A DNA stretch of 10,967 nucleotides from SLRI01 sp964576715 (GCA_964576715.1 CAZNWE010000109.1:1-10967), one strand, 5' to 3'. Shown: positions 1-6,743, counted from the stretch's first letter. Program-made: numbers and translations. Notes: generated from the letters alone by a model not told the origin.

Positions 1-143
1 CGTCGTCAATGCCGAGATGGCCCCGGGCCTCTGCCCGCCGGCTGATCGCCGCCCCGGCGGCGCCGCAATCAGACCAGCATACCGCGCTTGCCGAGCGTGA
101 CGTTGAAAGGCAGCTGCCGGCGACGATCAGGCCGATGTCGTGC
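1..143. other. window edge, no assignable gene
   Basis: No frame on either strand reads like a recognisable protein here. This stretch lies 3' of the YHS gene. It contains a GC-rich perfect inverted repeat around 47-62 (CGCCGCC / GGCGGCG), but the possible loop is very short and no T-run follows on either strand, so I do not call it a terminator. A short minus-strand frame in phase with the YHS gene stays open for about 24 codons after its TGA and shows no family resemblance. Confidence 0.4.
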
Positions 144-608
144 TCACTCGGTCTGGCCGAGCTGCTCCCAGTTGGTGTCGGCCTCGGCTATCTTTTCCTC
201 GCGGCCTTCATTGAAGTAGTCGGTGGCACCACTGCTGCCGTTGAGGAAGAGCTTGCCGTCGACGATCACCCATTGCTCGGGGTCGATCGGCGCCTTGCGG
301 CCGAGCGACATGCCGCCGGCGCAGAAGCCGCCGTAGCGCGGCGCGTACTGGTCCGGGTCGGCGGCGAAGAGGGCGCGGTTCTCGGCCGAAGCGAACTGCC
401 AGCGGGCGCCCTGCCACTCTTTCTCGATGGCGGGGTCGCCCTTCACCGGGCGTGATTCGGTGAAGTAGGCGACCGGATCATAGCCTTGGATGGCGACATT
501 GTCGGCCGAAGTGTTGATCGCCTCGCCGGCCTGGGCGACGAGGGTTGCCATGCCGAGCGCGGCGCCGAAGACGGCGGCCAGGACGCGGTTCGTCGGGGCG
601 AGGGCCAT
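144..608 (-). CDS. exported YHS domain-containing protein
   Basis: A 154-aa protein of the exported YHS-domain family, found in many proteobacteria, with no firmly established biochemical role; metal binding is often suggested for YHS domains. Residues 1-27 look like a signal peptide (hydrophobic run VLAAVFGAALGMATLVA, probable cleavage after AQA at 25-27), so the mature protein should be periplasmic. The YHS signature follows: QGYDPVAYF at 41-49, then W70, ENRALF, DP..YAPRYGGFCA at about 84-97 and VDGKLFLNGS at 116-125. Cysteine 96 occupies the position that in some relatives is selenocysteine. The frame stays open for 64 codons upstream of this ATG, but that part has no YHS-family look and runs into the divergent cyclase gene. 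GGAG at 615-618 lies 6 nt from ATG 608, and the signal peptide begins there, which settles the start. The gene is divergent from the cyclase gene. Confidence 0.88.
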   Translation of the reverse strand: MALAPTNRVLAAVFGAALGMATLVAQAGEAINTSADNVAIQGYDPVAYFTESRPVKGDPAIEKEWQGARWQFASAENRALFAADPDQYAPRYGGFCAGGMSLGRKAPIDPEQWVIVDGKLFLNGSSGATDYFNEGREEKIAEADTNWEQLGQTE

Positions 609-659
609 GCGCGACTCCAAAAATGTGCTACACCCAGTCATCGAACTAAGTGATTGCAT

Positions 660-687
660 ACAATACAGGCGCCGGCTGGATGGGCAA
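660..687 (-). promoter_or_regulatory. candidate sigma70-type promoter of the YHS gene
   Basis: Read on the minus strand, TTGCCC (682-687) and TATTGT (660-665) are separated by 16 nt. They sit about 50 nt upstream of the YHS start codon, in the more AT-rich stretch (about 615-665) of the divergent gap 609-735. This is a by-eye match to the TTGACA/TATAAT consensus with several mismatches. Alphaproteobacterial promoters are often weak matches, so the call is tentative. I found no equally good box facing the cyclase gene. Confidence 0.3.
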
Positions 688-724
688 GTCAATGATTCGT
701 GATGTCGTCCGAAGGTAGGCCGTT

Positions 725-730
725 GAGAGG
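725..730 (+). promoter_or_regulatory. ribosome binding site supporting a TTG start
   Basis: GAGAGG lies 5 nt upstream of TTG 736. No ATG or GTG in this frame lies close by with a comparable site, and the conserved cyclase domain begins about 18 codons later. The TTG is therefore the likely start of the cyclase gene, which could lower its translation rate. Confidence 0.5.
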
Positions 731-735
731 GCATC

Positions 736-2652
736 TTGGCTGAAACCGGTTCCGAGGGCCAAGTTGCCGAAGGTCGTACAACGCGTCGGCTGGCCGCCAT
801 CCTGCATGCGGATGTGGCGGGCTACAGCCGGCTCATGGGGATCGACGAGGCGGGCACGCATGCTCGGCTGATGGCCTGTCGACAGGTCATCGACGAGCGG
901 CTCGTCCGGCATCGCGGCCGTGTCGTCGGGACCGCGGGCGATGCCGTGCTCGCCATTTTCGAGAGTGTCGTCGAGGCGCTGACGGCGGCGGTCGAGATCC
1001 AGGCCGCGCTCGCCAGGCGCAACGCGGCGTTGCCGGCCGACCAGCGGCTGGCGTTTCGCATCGGGCTCAATCTCGGTGACGTCATCGTCGATGGCGACGA
1101 TGTGTTCGGCAATGGCGTGAACGTGGCGGCGCGCATCGAGGCGCTGGCCGAGCCCGGCGGGATCGCCGTCTCGGCGGCGGTGCGCGAGCAACTCGCCGGC
1201 AAGCGCGCCGGCACGCTCGATGTCGCGTTCGAGGATTTGGGCGCGCACAGCCTGAAGAATATCGAGGAGCCCGTGCGCGTCTTCGCCGTCGGCACGTCGG
1301 CGAGTGGTGCGCGCCGCCGCCGGCCGCGCCGCCGCATGTTGGCGCCGGCAGCCGTGCTGGGGGTAGTGCTCCTGGGCGGGCTCGGCGCATTCCTGACCCT
1401 CGGGCCGCTGGGCCTGGTCGGCGAGCGCGAGGCGCTGGTGCCCGCCGACAAGCCGCCGGCCGATGCCGTTGCCCCTGCGGGGAAGCCGACGATTGCGGTG
1501 CTGCCGTTCGAGGATCGGAGCGGCAACGTGGAGCAGGCCTATTTCAGCGATGGCGTGACCGAGGAGGTCATCAGTGCCCTCGGCCGCTTCTCCGGCCTTC
1601 TGGTGCTCTCCTGGAGCGCCGTCGCCCCCTACAAGGACGGGCCGGCGCCGCTCGACGAGCTGGCGGCCGAGCTGGGTGCCCGCTACGTGGTCAGCGGCTC
1701 GATCCAGCGGGCGGGCGAGCGGCTCCGGGTCAACGTCCAGCTGAGCGATGCCGAGGGCGGTGTGCTGCTCTGGTCCGAGCGCTTCGACGAGGAGCTGGCC
1801 GATGTCTTCGAGCTGCAGGATCGGATCACCCGGCAGCTGGTGGCGGCACTCGCCATTCGGGTCACGCAGGCGGAGCAGGCCCAGTCCTTCGCCAAGCCCA
1901 CCGAAAGCCTCGGCGCCTATGACCTCGTGCTGCACGGCCGCGACCTGCTACGTCGCCTCGAGCGTGACACGAACTTCGAGGCGCGGGCGATGTTCGAGCG
2001 CGCCATTGCCATCGACCCGGACTATGCCGATGCGCATGTCGAGCGCGGCTGGACCTACCTCAACGACATCAAGTTCGGCTGGACGCAGTGGCCCGATCGG
2101 GCGCTGGCTGCGGCCGGCGCGGAAGCATCGCGCGCGATCGCACTCGATCCGCAGAACGCGTCGGCCCATGCGCTGCAGGCGGATGTCTTGAAGTTCGAGG
2201 GCGACTTTGCGGGCGCCGAGCGCGAGATCAATCGGGCACTCGACCTCAATCCCAACAATGCCGAGGCCCAGGCGATCCGCGCGAGCGTGGCGATCTTCGC
2301 CGGTCGCCCCGATGTGGCGCGTTCGTCGATGGAGCTGGCGCTGCAGATCGACCCGAATCCGACGGTCGATTGGCTGCTCAGCCTCGGCGCCGCCTACTAC
2401 CTGGAACGCCGCTACGCCGATGCGATCGCGCTGTTCGATCGGTTCGACGACGAGGTCAACGAGGAGCCCCTGTGGCACGCGGTTCTCGCCGCCTCGCATG
2501 CCCAGCTCGACCAGGACGATGCGGCGGCCGATGCCGCCGATCGGCTGCGCCGGACGGCCCCGTTCTTCAATGCGGAGGTGTTCGCGGGCCTGCTCGGCAC
2601 GCCTGAGCACGCTCGCCATGTGCTCGAGGGCTTGCGCAAGGCCGGTCTTTAG
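736..2652 (+). CDS. class III adenylate/guanylate cyclase, TolB-like and TPR regions
   Basis: A 638-aa protein, probably making a cyclic nucleotide (cAMP most likely) from NTP at the inner membrane. Residues 18-185 form a class III cyclase domain: LAAILHADVAGYSRLM carries metal ligand D26, GTAGDAVLAIF carries metal ligand D69, and DDVFGNGVNVAARIE carries D122 (purine-selecting position) with N129 and R133 (transition-state pair). The partner purine-selecting lysine of classical adenylate cyclases is glycine (G65). From memory this is usual in this cyclase-TPR group. A basic run at 193-200 is followed by one membrane segment (about 202-222), placing the catalytic domain in the cytoplasm and the rest outside. 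Residues 250-385 resemble the TolB-like/adenylate-cyclase-associated region (KPTIAVLPFEDRSG). TPR-like helical repeats fill about 395-638 (for example ARAMFERAIAIDPDYADAH, AEREINRALDLNPNNAEA). Such genes are common, often in several copies, in Rhizobiales and related groups. It converges on the nucleotidyltransferase gene with a 16-nt gap. The signal it senses cannot be read from sequence. Confidence 0.9.
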   Translation: MAETGSEGQVAEGRTTRRLAAILHADVAGYSRLMGIDEAGTHARLMACRQVIDERLVRHRGRVVGTAGDAVLAIFESVVEALTAAVEIQAALARRNAALPADQRLAFRIGLNLGDVIVDGDDVFGNGVNVAARIEALAEPGGIAVSAAVREQLAGKRAGTLDVAFEDLGAHSLKNIEEPVRVFAVGTSASGARRRRPRRRMLAPAAVLGVVLLGGLGAFLTLGPLGLVGEREALVPADKPPADAVAPAGKPTIAVLPFEDRSGNVEQAYFSDGVTEEVISALGRFSGLLVLSWSAVAPYKDGPAPLDELAAELGARYVVSGSIQRAGERLRVNVQLSDAEGGVLLWSERFDEELADVFELQDRITRQLVAALAIRVTQAEQAQSFAKPTESLGAYDLVLHGRDLLRRLERDTNFEARAMFERAIAIDPDYADAHVERGWTYLNDIKFGWTQWPDRALAAAGAEASRAIALDPQNASAHALQADVLKFEGDFAGAEREINRALDLNPNNAEAQAIRASVAIFAGRPDVARSSMELALQIDPNPTVDWLLSLGAAYYLERRYADAIALFDRFDDEVNEEPLWHAVLAASHAQLDQDDAAADAADRLRRTAPFFNAEVFAGLLGTPEHARHVLEGLRKAGL

Positions 2653-2668
2653 GCGGGCGGCAGGCGCC

Positions 2669-3277
2669 TCATGGTGGGGCGCTCGATGCTGGTCGCCCTC
2701 GGCGCACGGCCTTGCTGCGGATGAGCCGCCAGAGAATCGGCGGCGAGGCGAGGATCGGGTGGCGGCGTTGCCAGTCGGTGAGCTCGATGTGCATGCCGGA
2801 ATGGCGCTCGATCTTCCAGGCGAGGTAGTCGGCGCCGGCGGTGAAGGTGAAGGCGGCCTTGACCAGGCGGAGAACCGAGAGCGCCTTGCCGTTGCGGCGG
2901 GTCCTGAACCAGGAGCGGGGGCGAGGCTTGATGCCTTCGGCGAACTGGGCCATGGTCAAGGGCGCATACTTGCAGCGCACCGTCTGCCCGCCGCTCTCGG
3001 TCTCGGGATAGTAGACATTGGGCGGCACCAGCCGGTTGGCGAGGGCGCTGATCCGGTTGGTGTGCACCGAGCGGTAGTCGTCGGCGAGGAGACAGAGGTC
3101 GACCAGCCGGTCCTCGACGATGCCGTCGCGGTAGCAGCTGCCGTAGAAGAGAACGGCCGAGATGCCGGCCCCGTGCCGGGCGCGCGCCGCCGCGGCGATG
3201 GCCGCGACGGCGTCGGGGATGGGGACGTCAAGCTCGGCCTCGATCAGTTGCTCGAGCGCGACTGTTGCTGTGGGCAT
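2669..3277 (-). CDS. Tam41-like phosphatidate cytidylyltransferase-type nucleotidyltransferase, probably shortened
   Basis: A 202-aa protein. The N-terminal part has the nucleotidyltransferase signature YGS (45-47) followed by an acidic strand with D60, then H72-T-N, NVYY (87-90) and a KYAPLTMAQF strand (103-112). That order matches the Tam41 family, which makes CDP-diacylglycerol from phosphatidic acid and CTP. The C-terminal part (GKALSVLRLVKAAFTF at 130-145, YLAWKIERHSG at 151-161, WQRRHP at 169-174) matches the end I remember for bacterial relatives. Those relatives carry a longer alpha-helical segment between the two halves. Here SWF (122-124) runs almost directly into the tail, so an internal in-frame deletion near 2894-2929 is suspected. 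Yeast Tam41 is about 385 aa. The start ATG lies 3 nt after the stop of the kinase fragment, with no clear Shine-Dalgarno, suggesting translational coupling to the once-intact kinase gene. Family assignment is from motifs only, and activity is doubtful. Confidence 0.6.
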   Translation of the reverse strand: MPTATVALEQLIEAELDVPIPDAVAAIAAAARARHGAGISAVLFYGSCYRDGIVEDRLVDLCLLADDYRSVHTNRISALANRLVPPNVYYPETESGGQTVRCKYAPLTMAQFAEGIKPRPRSWFRTRRNGKALSVLRLVKAAFTFTAGADYLAWKIERHSGMHIELTDWQRRHPILASPPILWRLIRSKAVRRGRPASSAPP

Positions 3278-3280
3278 TGG

Positions 3281-3607
3281 TCAGAGCCTGACGAAGCGGA
3301 CGGTTTCATCGGCGTTGATGCGCACCGGCCGGGTCGGAGCGGGTGTGAAGAGCTCGCCGTCGATCGTGAAGGGGGCGTCGAGCCAGAGCTCGAGCCGGGC
3401 TGCGCCGCCGCTACGATAGTCGTTCTCCGGCAGCCGGCGCCCATCGTTGCCGTAGAGGATGCGCGGCGCCAGCCTGATGAGACGCTTCGGTGCAAAGCCG
3501 ATGCGCATGTGGCGGATGGGGCGGCCGCTTGTGCCCCAGAACGGCCGCGAGCGCAGCACCAGCCGCTCCAGGCTGGTGGCGATGAGGATCAGCAGCCGCT
3601 TGCCTGG
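3281..3607 (-). pseudogene. C-terminal fragment of a diacylglycerol/lipid kinase (DAGK family)
   Basis: About 107 codons on the minus strand match the C-terminal part of bacterial diacylglycerol kinase-family proteins: LLILIATSLERLVL (3554-3595), RPFWG, a strand with RHMRIGFAPKRL, and near the end LDAPFTIDGELF (around 3347-3382), the typical DGE element of this fold. The N-terminal nucleotide-binding half, with its GGDGT-type glycine loop, is absent. The reading frame stays open upstream to a GTG at 3856, but those 84 codons are only the antisense of the cyclase remnant on the other strand. A chimeric 191-aa protein is therefore possible but should lack kinase activity. The fragment ends 3 nt before the Tam41-like gene. 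That arrangement suggests an original two-gene unit phosphorylating diacylglycerol and then activating the product with CTP. Confidence 0.65.
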
Positions 3608-3889
3608 TGGCTCGTCGATCTTGCCCAGGCCGACTACCTGCAGGGCCGGTAAGCCGACGTGGTAGCACTTTTCGATCGCTTCACCGGGGAGTTCGAGGAG
3701 GATCCGGCGCCACACGCCATTCTGGCCGCGGCGCATGTGCAGCTCTATGAAACCCAGGCCGCCAGCGCCGCAGCAGCGCAATTGCGCCACGTCAGTCCGT
3801 TCTTCGACAGCCAGGCCTTCGCGGCGAACATCGGCGAGAGGAACCACAGCCGCCACCTGCTTGAAGGCCTGCGCATGGCGGGTCTCCAG
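3608..3889 (+). pseudogene. C-terminal remnant of a second cyclase/TPR gene
   Basis: Ninety-three codons of this plus-strand stretch align without a gap to residues 546-638 of the cyclase/TPR protein encoded at 736-2652. I count by hand 49 identical residues (about 53%), including ALFDRF, the HA.LAA.H.QL stretch, PFF and LEGLR.AGL at the end. Codon 15 of the match is TAA (3650-3652) where the intact gene has TAC for tyrosine. The codon after the final AGL is CAG (3887-3889) where the intact gene has TAG, so the frame reads on to 4072 into the antisense of the channel gene. Nothing left of 3608 continues the cyclase convincingly; weak similarity may reach about 3590. The cyclase domain, membrane segment and TolB-like region are all missing. 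The divergence shows an older paralogue, not a recent duplication. Confidence 0.85.
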
Positions 3890-3992
3890 CAGCCTGCCAG
3901 GTTGGCTCCCCGGGGCGGCCTTCCGGCGAGCACGTCCCGGTCGCGATGCGCGGCGAGAGGAACCGGGGGGACCAGGCGCGATGCGGTGCCGG

Positions 3993-6329
3993 CTATTCGG
4001 CGGCGTTGGCGAGGGCGGCGTGGTCGCCTGGGCCCTGAACGTGGACGGTCCGCGTCGGGAAGGCGAAGCTGACGCCCAGATCCTCGGCGAGGCGGACGAT
4101 GTCGAGGACCAGCGCGTGCCGGGCCTGCACCTCGGCCGCGTAGGTATCGACGGTGAAATGGCCGATCAGCTGGATGTCGATCGAGCTGTCGTTGAACTTC
4201 TGCACCCCGATCCAGAGCGGGTCGTCGACGGCGTTGGGCCGGGCGAGGAAGGTCTGCCGCAGCCGGTCGACGAACTGGTCGAGCTTGTTCGCCGGGGTGT
4301 CGTAGGTCAGGCCGATATCGAGCTGGACGCGACGACGGCGGCGGCGGCCGAGATTGGTGATGTTGGAATCGGCGAGCTTGCCGTTGGGGTAGACCATGAC
4401 GCTGTCGTCGAGCGCCCTGATCTGGGTCGAGCGCAGGCCGACCGTCTCGATCGTGCCGTACTGCCCGTTGACCTCGACGAAATCGCCCTTGCGGAACGGC
4501 CGGTCGGCGAGCAGCGTCGCCGCGCCGAAGAAGTTGGCGACGGTCTCGCGCCCGGCGATCGCGAAGGCGAGGCCGCCAATGCCGATCGAGGCGATCACCC
4601 CCTCGTACGGCAGGCCGAGGATATCGGCGATGACGATCACACCGAAGATCAAGACGACGAAGCGCAGGAAGCCGGCGCCGAGCGAGGAGAACACGTCGTC
4701 CATGCCGACCTGGCCCAGCTTCTCGGCGCGCCGACTGACCGCCACCCCGGCGGCGCGGATCAGGTTGTGCAAGAGGAAGGTGCCGCCGATCGCGGCGAGC
4801 AGCAGGCTGACCGTGCCGAGCGTCTGGAACCAGTTGCCGGGCAGGCCCAGGTTCTGGATGCCGACGAACCAGATGAGGCCGACCGTCAGCAGCCGCAGCG
4901 GCCAGGCGAACCAGCGGACGGTATCGCGGCGGAAGGCCTCACCGGCAGCGCGGAAGTGGTATTGGATGGCACGCAGCAATAGCGCCTTGACCGCGATGCC
5001 GACGAGGATCCCGCCGGCGAACAGGACGGCGAGGCCGAGCCACTGCCAGTTCTCGTGGATGACGTCGCGGCGGATCAGCCTGGGGTCGAGCTCGCGCAGC
5101 TGTTCGCGCAGCATGAAGAAGCGGGACAGCGGCTCGGTGTCGCGCAGGCCCGGCGGCGGGGCGAGGTCCTGAACGGCGTCGTAGAGGGCCGGCAGGTCGC
5201 GCAGGGTTTCCGTGGTGAACAGCCAGCGAATGCCCGGCTCGCCCCCGGCCGCGTCTTGCGGCGTCACCGTGAGCGGGGCGATGGTGATCTCGCCGACCGG
5301 GTGCCTGAAGTGGACGTAGGGCAGACGCTGGTTCGGGTTGTCGGGGAGCTCCTGCCAGGTGATGAAGCCGACGCGGTCGATGATCCGCCGCAGATAGTCG
5401 GTCAAGAGGTCGATCTCGAAGTCGCGCAGCCGGGGCGGCAGGTCGGAGAGATCGAGGGTCGTCGCCACCTGCTCCCGACCACCCTTGTCCCAGTTGTGCA
5501 CCCCTTCGAGGAAGGTCCGCATGGTGCCGCGCGGGTGCGGCAGGGTGAGGTGGTGGCCGGGGATCAGATGCTCTTCGCCACGCGCCGCGACCATCTCCTC
5601 GTAGGCCGTGTCGAGGGCGCGCTCGGGCGGGGCGATCAGCCGCCAGCCCTCGCCGGGCTCTTCGGCCAGGGCGAGCGTCAGGTCGAGGCCGGTGCCGGCC
5701 TGCCGCAGGGTGACCTGGACTTCATCGGTGCCGGGCTCGACCGACCCCGGAATGTCCCAGAGGCGGAACGTCAGGAGGTCGAGTACGTCGAAGAGGCGTT
5801 TGGTGCGGTCGACCTGCTCCTGGATGGTGGGCGCCTCCGCACCGAAGTCGAGCAGGGCGAGGACCGGATTGACCGCCTCGTAGCGGCCGTCCCGGTAGCG
5901 ATTGAGCGCCGCGACCGTGGTTCGCAAGACGTCGCGCGGTGAGCCGGCGTAGCGCGGCCAGCGCGCCGCCGCGGTGTCGGCAAGGCGCTCCCCCGTCCAC
6001 CATTCGCCGTTGTCGAAGCGCCCGGTGAAGGTCCGGCCATCGGAGGCCAGGGTGAACTCGAAGCCGCCTCGCGCCCCGGGCTCGCGCCATTCGCCGATCA
6101 GCCGGCTGCCGTCGACGCGTGCCTCGATCCGACCGTCTTGCGGCGTGTAATGGCCGGTGACCTGCTCGCCGTCCAGCCTCAGGGTCATCCGCGCCCCGCC
6201 GTCACGCCAGCGCGTCGCCCAAGTGCCGTCCCAGCCGGCAGCCGCATCGACCTCGTCCGCCACCGCGGCCTGGCCGGCAGCGGTGAGCGGCGCTACGAGC
6301 AGGAGCAGGAGCAGGAGCAGGCGGTACAT
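3993..6329 (-). CDS. MscS-family mechanosensitive ion channel with large periplasmic N-terminal region
   Basis: A 778-aa protein. Residues 1-18 are a signal peptide with a run of leucines. Residues 33-115 are a beta-rich segment with repeated G-x-W / G-R-F-x-G patterns (GWDGTWATRW, LIGEWREPG, FTGRFDNGEWWTGER) resembling small lipocalin-like periplasmic domains. Residues 130-420 are a further soluble, probably periplasmic, region. Membrane segments fall near 430-453, 472-491, 503-525, 551-572 and 576-600. The last is the pore helix, leading into the MscS signature GIGGLAFAIAGRETVANFFG then PFRKGDFVEVNGQYGTIETVGLRST at about 611-635, followed by PNGKLADSNITN. The C-terminal MscS alpha/beta cage region spans about 665-765. 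This is the larger multi-TM MscS type, expected to release solutes on hypo-osmotic shock. A run of six arginines (662-667) lies between the beta domain and the cage. AAAGG upstream of ATG 6329 is a plausible ribosome site. The gene is monocistronic here. Confidence 0.92.
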   Translation of the reverse strand: MYRLLLLLLLLVAPLTAAGQAAVADEVDAAAGWDGTWATRWRDGGARMTLRLDGEQVTGHYTPQDGRIEARVDGSRLIGEWREPGARGGFEFTLASDGRTFTGRFDNGEWWTGERLADTAAARWPRYAGSPRDVLRTTVAALNRYRDGRYEAVNPVLALLDFGAEAPTIQEQVDRTKRLFDVLDLLTFRLWDIPGSVEPGTDEVQVTLRQAGTGLDLTLALAEEPGEGWRLIAPPERALDTAYEEMVAARGEEHLIPGHHLTLPHPRGTMRTFLEGVHNWDKGGREQVATTLDLSDLPPRLRDFEIDLLTDYLRRIIDRVGFITWQELPDNPNQRLPYVHFRHPVGEITIAPLTVTPQDAAGGEPGIRWLFTTETLRDLPALYDAVQDLAPPPGLRDTEPLSRFFMLREQLRELDPRLIRRDVIHENWQWLGLAVLFAGGILVGIAVKALLLRAIQYHFRAAGEAFRRDTVRWFAWPLRLLTVGLIWFVGIQNLGLPGNWFQTLGTVSLLLAAIGGTFLLHNLIRAAGVAVSRRAEKLGQVGMDDVFSSLGAGFLRFVVLIFGVIVIADILGLPYEGVIASIGIGGLAFAIAGRETVANFFGAATLLADRPFRKGDFVEVNGQYGTIETVGLRSTQIRALDDSVMVYPNGKLADSNITNLGRRRRRRVQLDIGLTYDTPANKLDQFVDRLRQTFLARPNAVDDPLWIGVQKFNDSSIDIQLIGHFTVDTYAAEVQARHALVLDIVRLAEDLGVSFAFPTRTVHVQGPGDHAALANAAE
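6297..6320. repeat. hexanucleotide tandem repeat GAGCAG x4
   Basis: Four perfect copies of GAGCAG on the plus strand lie inside the first codons of the channel gene. On the minus strand they read as alternating CTG/CTC leucine codons forming the hydrophobic core of the signal peptide. Adding or losing one unit changes the core by two leucines without shifting the frame. Confidence 0.85.
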
Positions 6330-6365
6330 CGTCTAGCCTTTCCGTGACGCTAACGGCGAGATGAC

Positions 6366-6433
6366 GCTGGCTGGGCGGTGAGGCTGGCTGGGCGGTGAGG
6401 CTGGCTGGGCGGTGAGGCTGGCTGGGCGGCGAC
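6366..6433. repeat. 17-bp tandem repeat, four copies
   Basis: The unit GCTGGCTGGGCGGTGAG occurs at 6366-6382, 6383-6399 and 6400-6416 without change. A fourth copy at 6417-6433 ends in GCGAC instead of GTGAG. A partial copy (GCTGGG) follows. Each unit contains a GCTG GCTG sub-repeat. The array lies about 37-104 nt upstream of the channel start codon, so copy-number change could alter that gene's leader or promoter. No protein-coding role is visible. Confidence 0.9.
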
Positions 6434-6443
6434 GCTGGGGCGT

Positions 6444-6460
6444 CTCGCCGGAGCGGCGAG
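6444..6460. other. small perfect hairpin next to the tandem repeat
   Basis: CTCGCCG and CGGCGAG form a 7-bp stem around a GAG loop. There is no T-run on either side, so it is not a canonical intrinsic terminator. It may be an operator, an RNA structure or chance in GC-rich DNA. Confidence 0.3.
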
Positions 6461-6743
6461 CGACAATGCCTGGGGTGCTAGCGCAACCAGCGCGACGTGC
6501 CAACCCGCCCGTCACGCGGTGCGCCGCAGTGAGGCGGCTGGCGCAACTGCCGGCGGTCGACGCCGTCAGTGCCGCCATGGCGAGTCAACAGGGCGTTCTT
6601 CCGGCGCCGCCGCTTGGTGACGGGTGCGCAAGATCGTTTTTCACGCCGTCCCTTGCCTGGCTGGCGGCATCGCCGAAGCGGGTTGCCTGAAGCGCGGTCG
6701 AAGTCCTAATGCGGCGTGATCTCGCCCTTGTTCGGGAATTGGC

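Larger units (their letters stand above)
6330..6743. other. 414-nt gene-free divergent spacer
   Basis: This spacer separates the channel gene (minus) from the dehydratase gene (plus). It contains the 17-bp tandem repeat and a small hairpin, listed separately. Open frames crossing it show no recognisable protein and carry no good ribosome site. Promoters for both flanking genes must lie here or nearby, but I see no convincing -35/-10 pair. The segment 6461-6743 holds nothing I can identify. Confidence 0.5.

Noticed and set aside
609..800. N-terminal extension of the YHS protein to 800
   Set aside because: The extra 64 codons show no family similarity, overlap the divergent cyclase gene and would bury the signal peptide. 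ATG 608 with GGAG 6 nt upstream is the better start.
646..1935. 429-codon minus-strand frame under the cyclase gene
   Set aside because: It is antisense to conserved cyclase and TolB-like motifs and resembles no protein family. It also runs through the divergent promoter region.
2207..3652. 481-codon plus-strand frame bridging the cyclase end, the nucleotidyltransferase and the kinase fragment
   Set aside because: Most of it is an off-frame or antisense shadow. Only its last 15 codons before TAA 3650 are meaningful, as part of the cyclase remnant.
4321..4350. CGG/CGA-rich triplet run encoding consecutive arginines in the channel
   Set aside because: Basic residues at this site after the MscS beta domain are common in the family, and the run is imperfect, so it is not reported as a separate repeat.
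3735..4982. 415-codon plus-strand frame over the 3' half of the channel gene
   Set aside because: It is antisense to the conserved MscS domain. The Asp/Glu/Gly/Val-rich translation is a codon-bias shadow.
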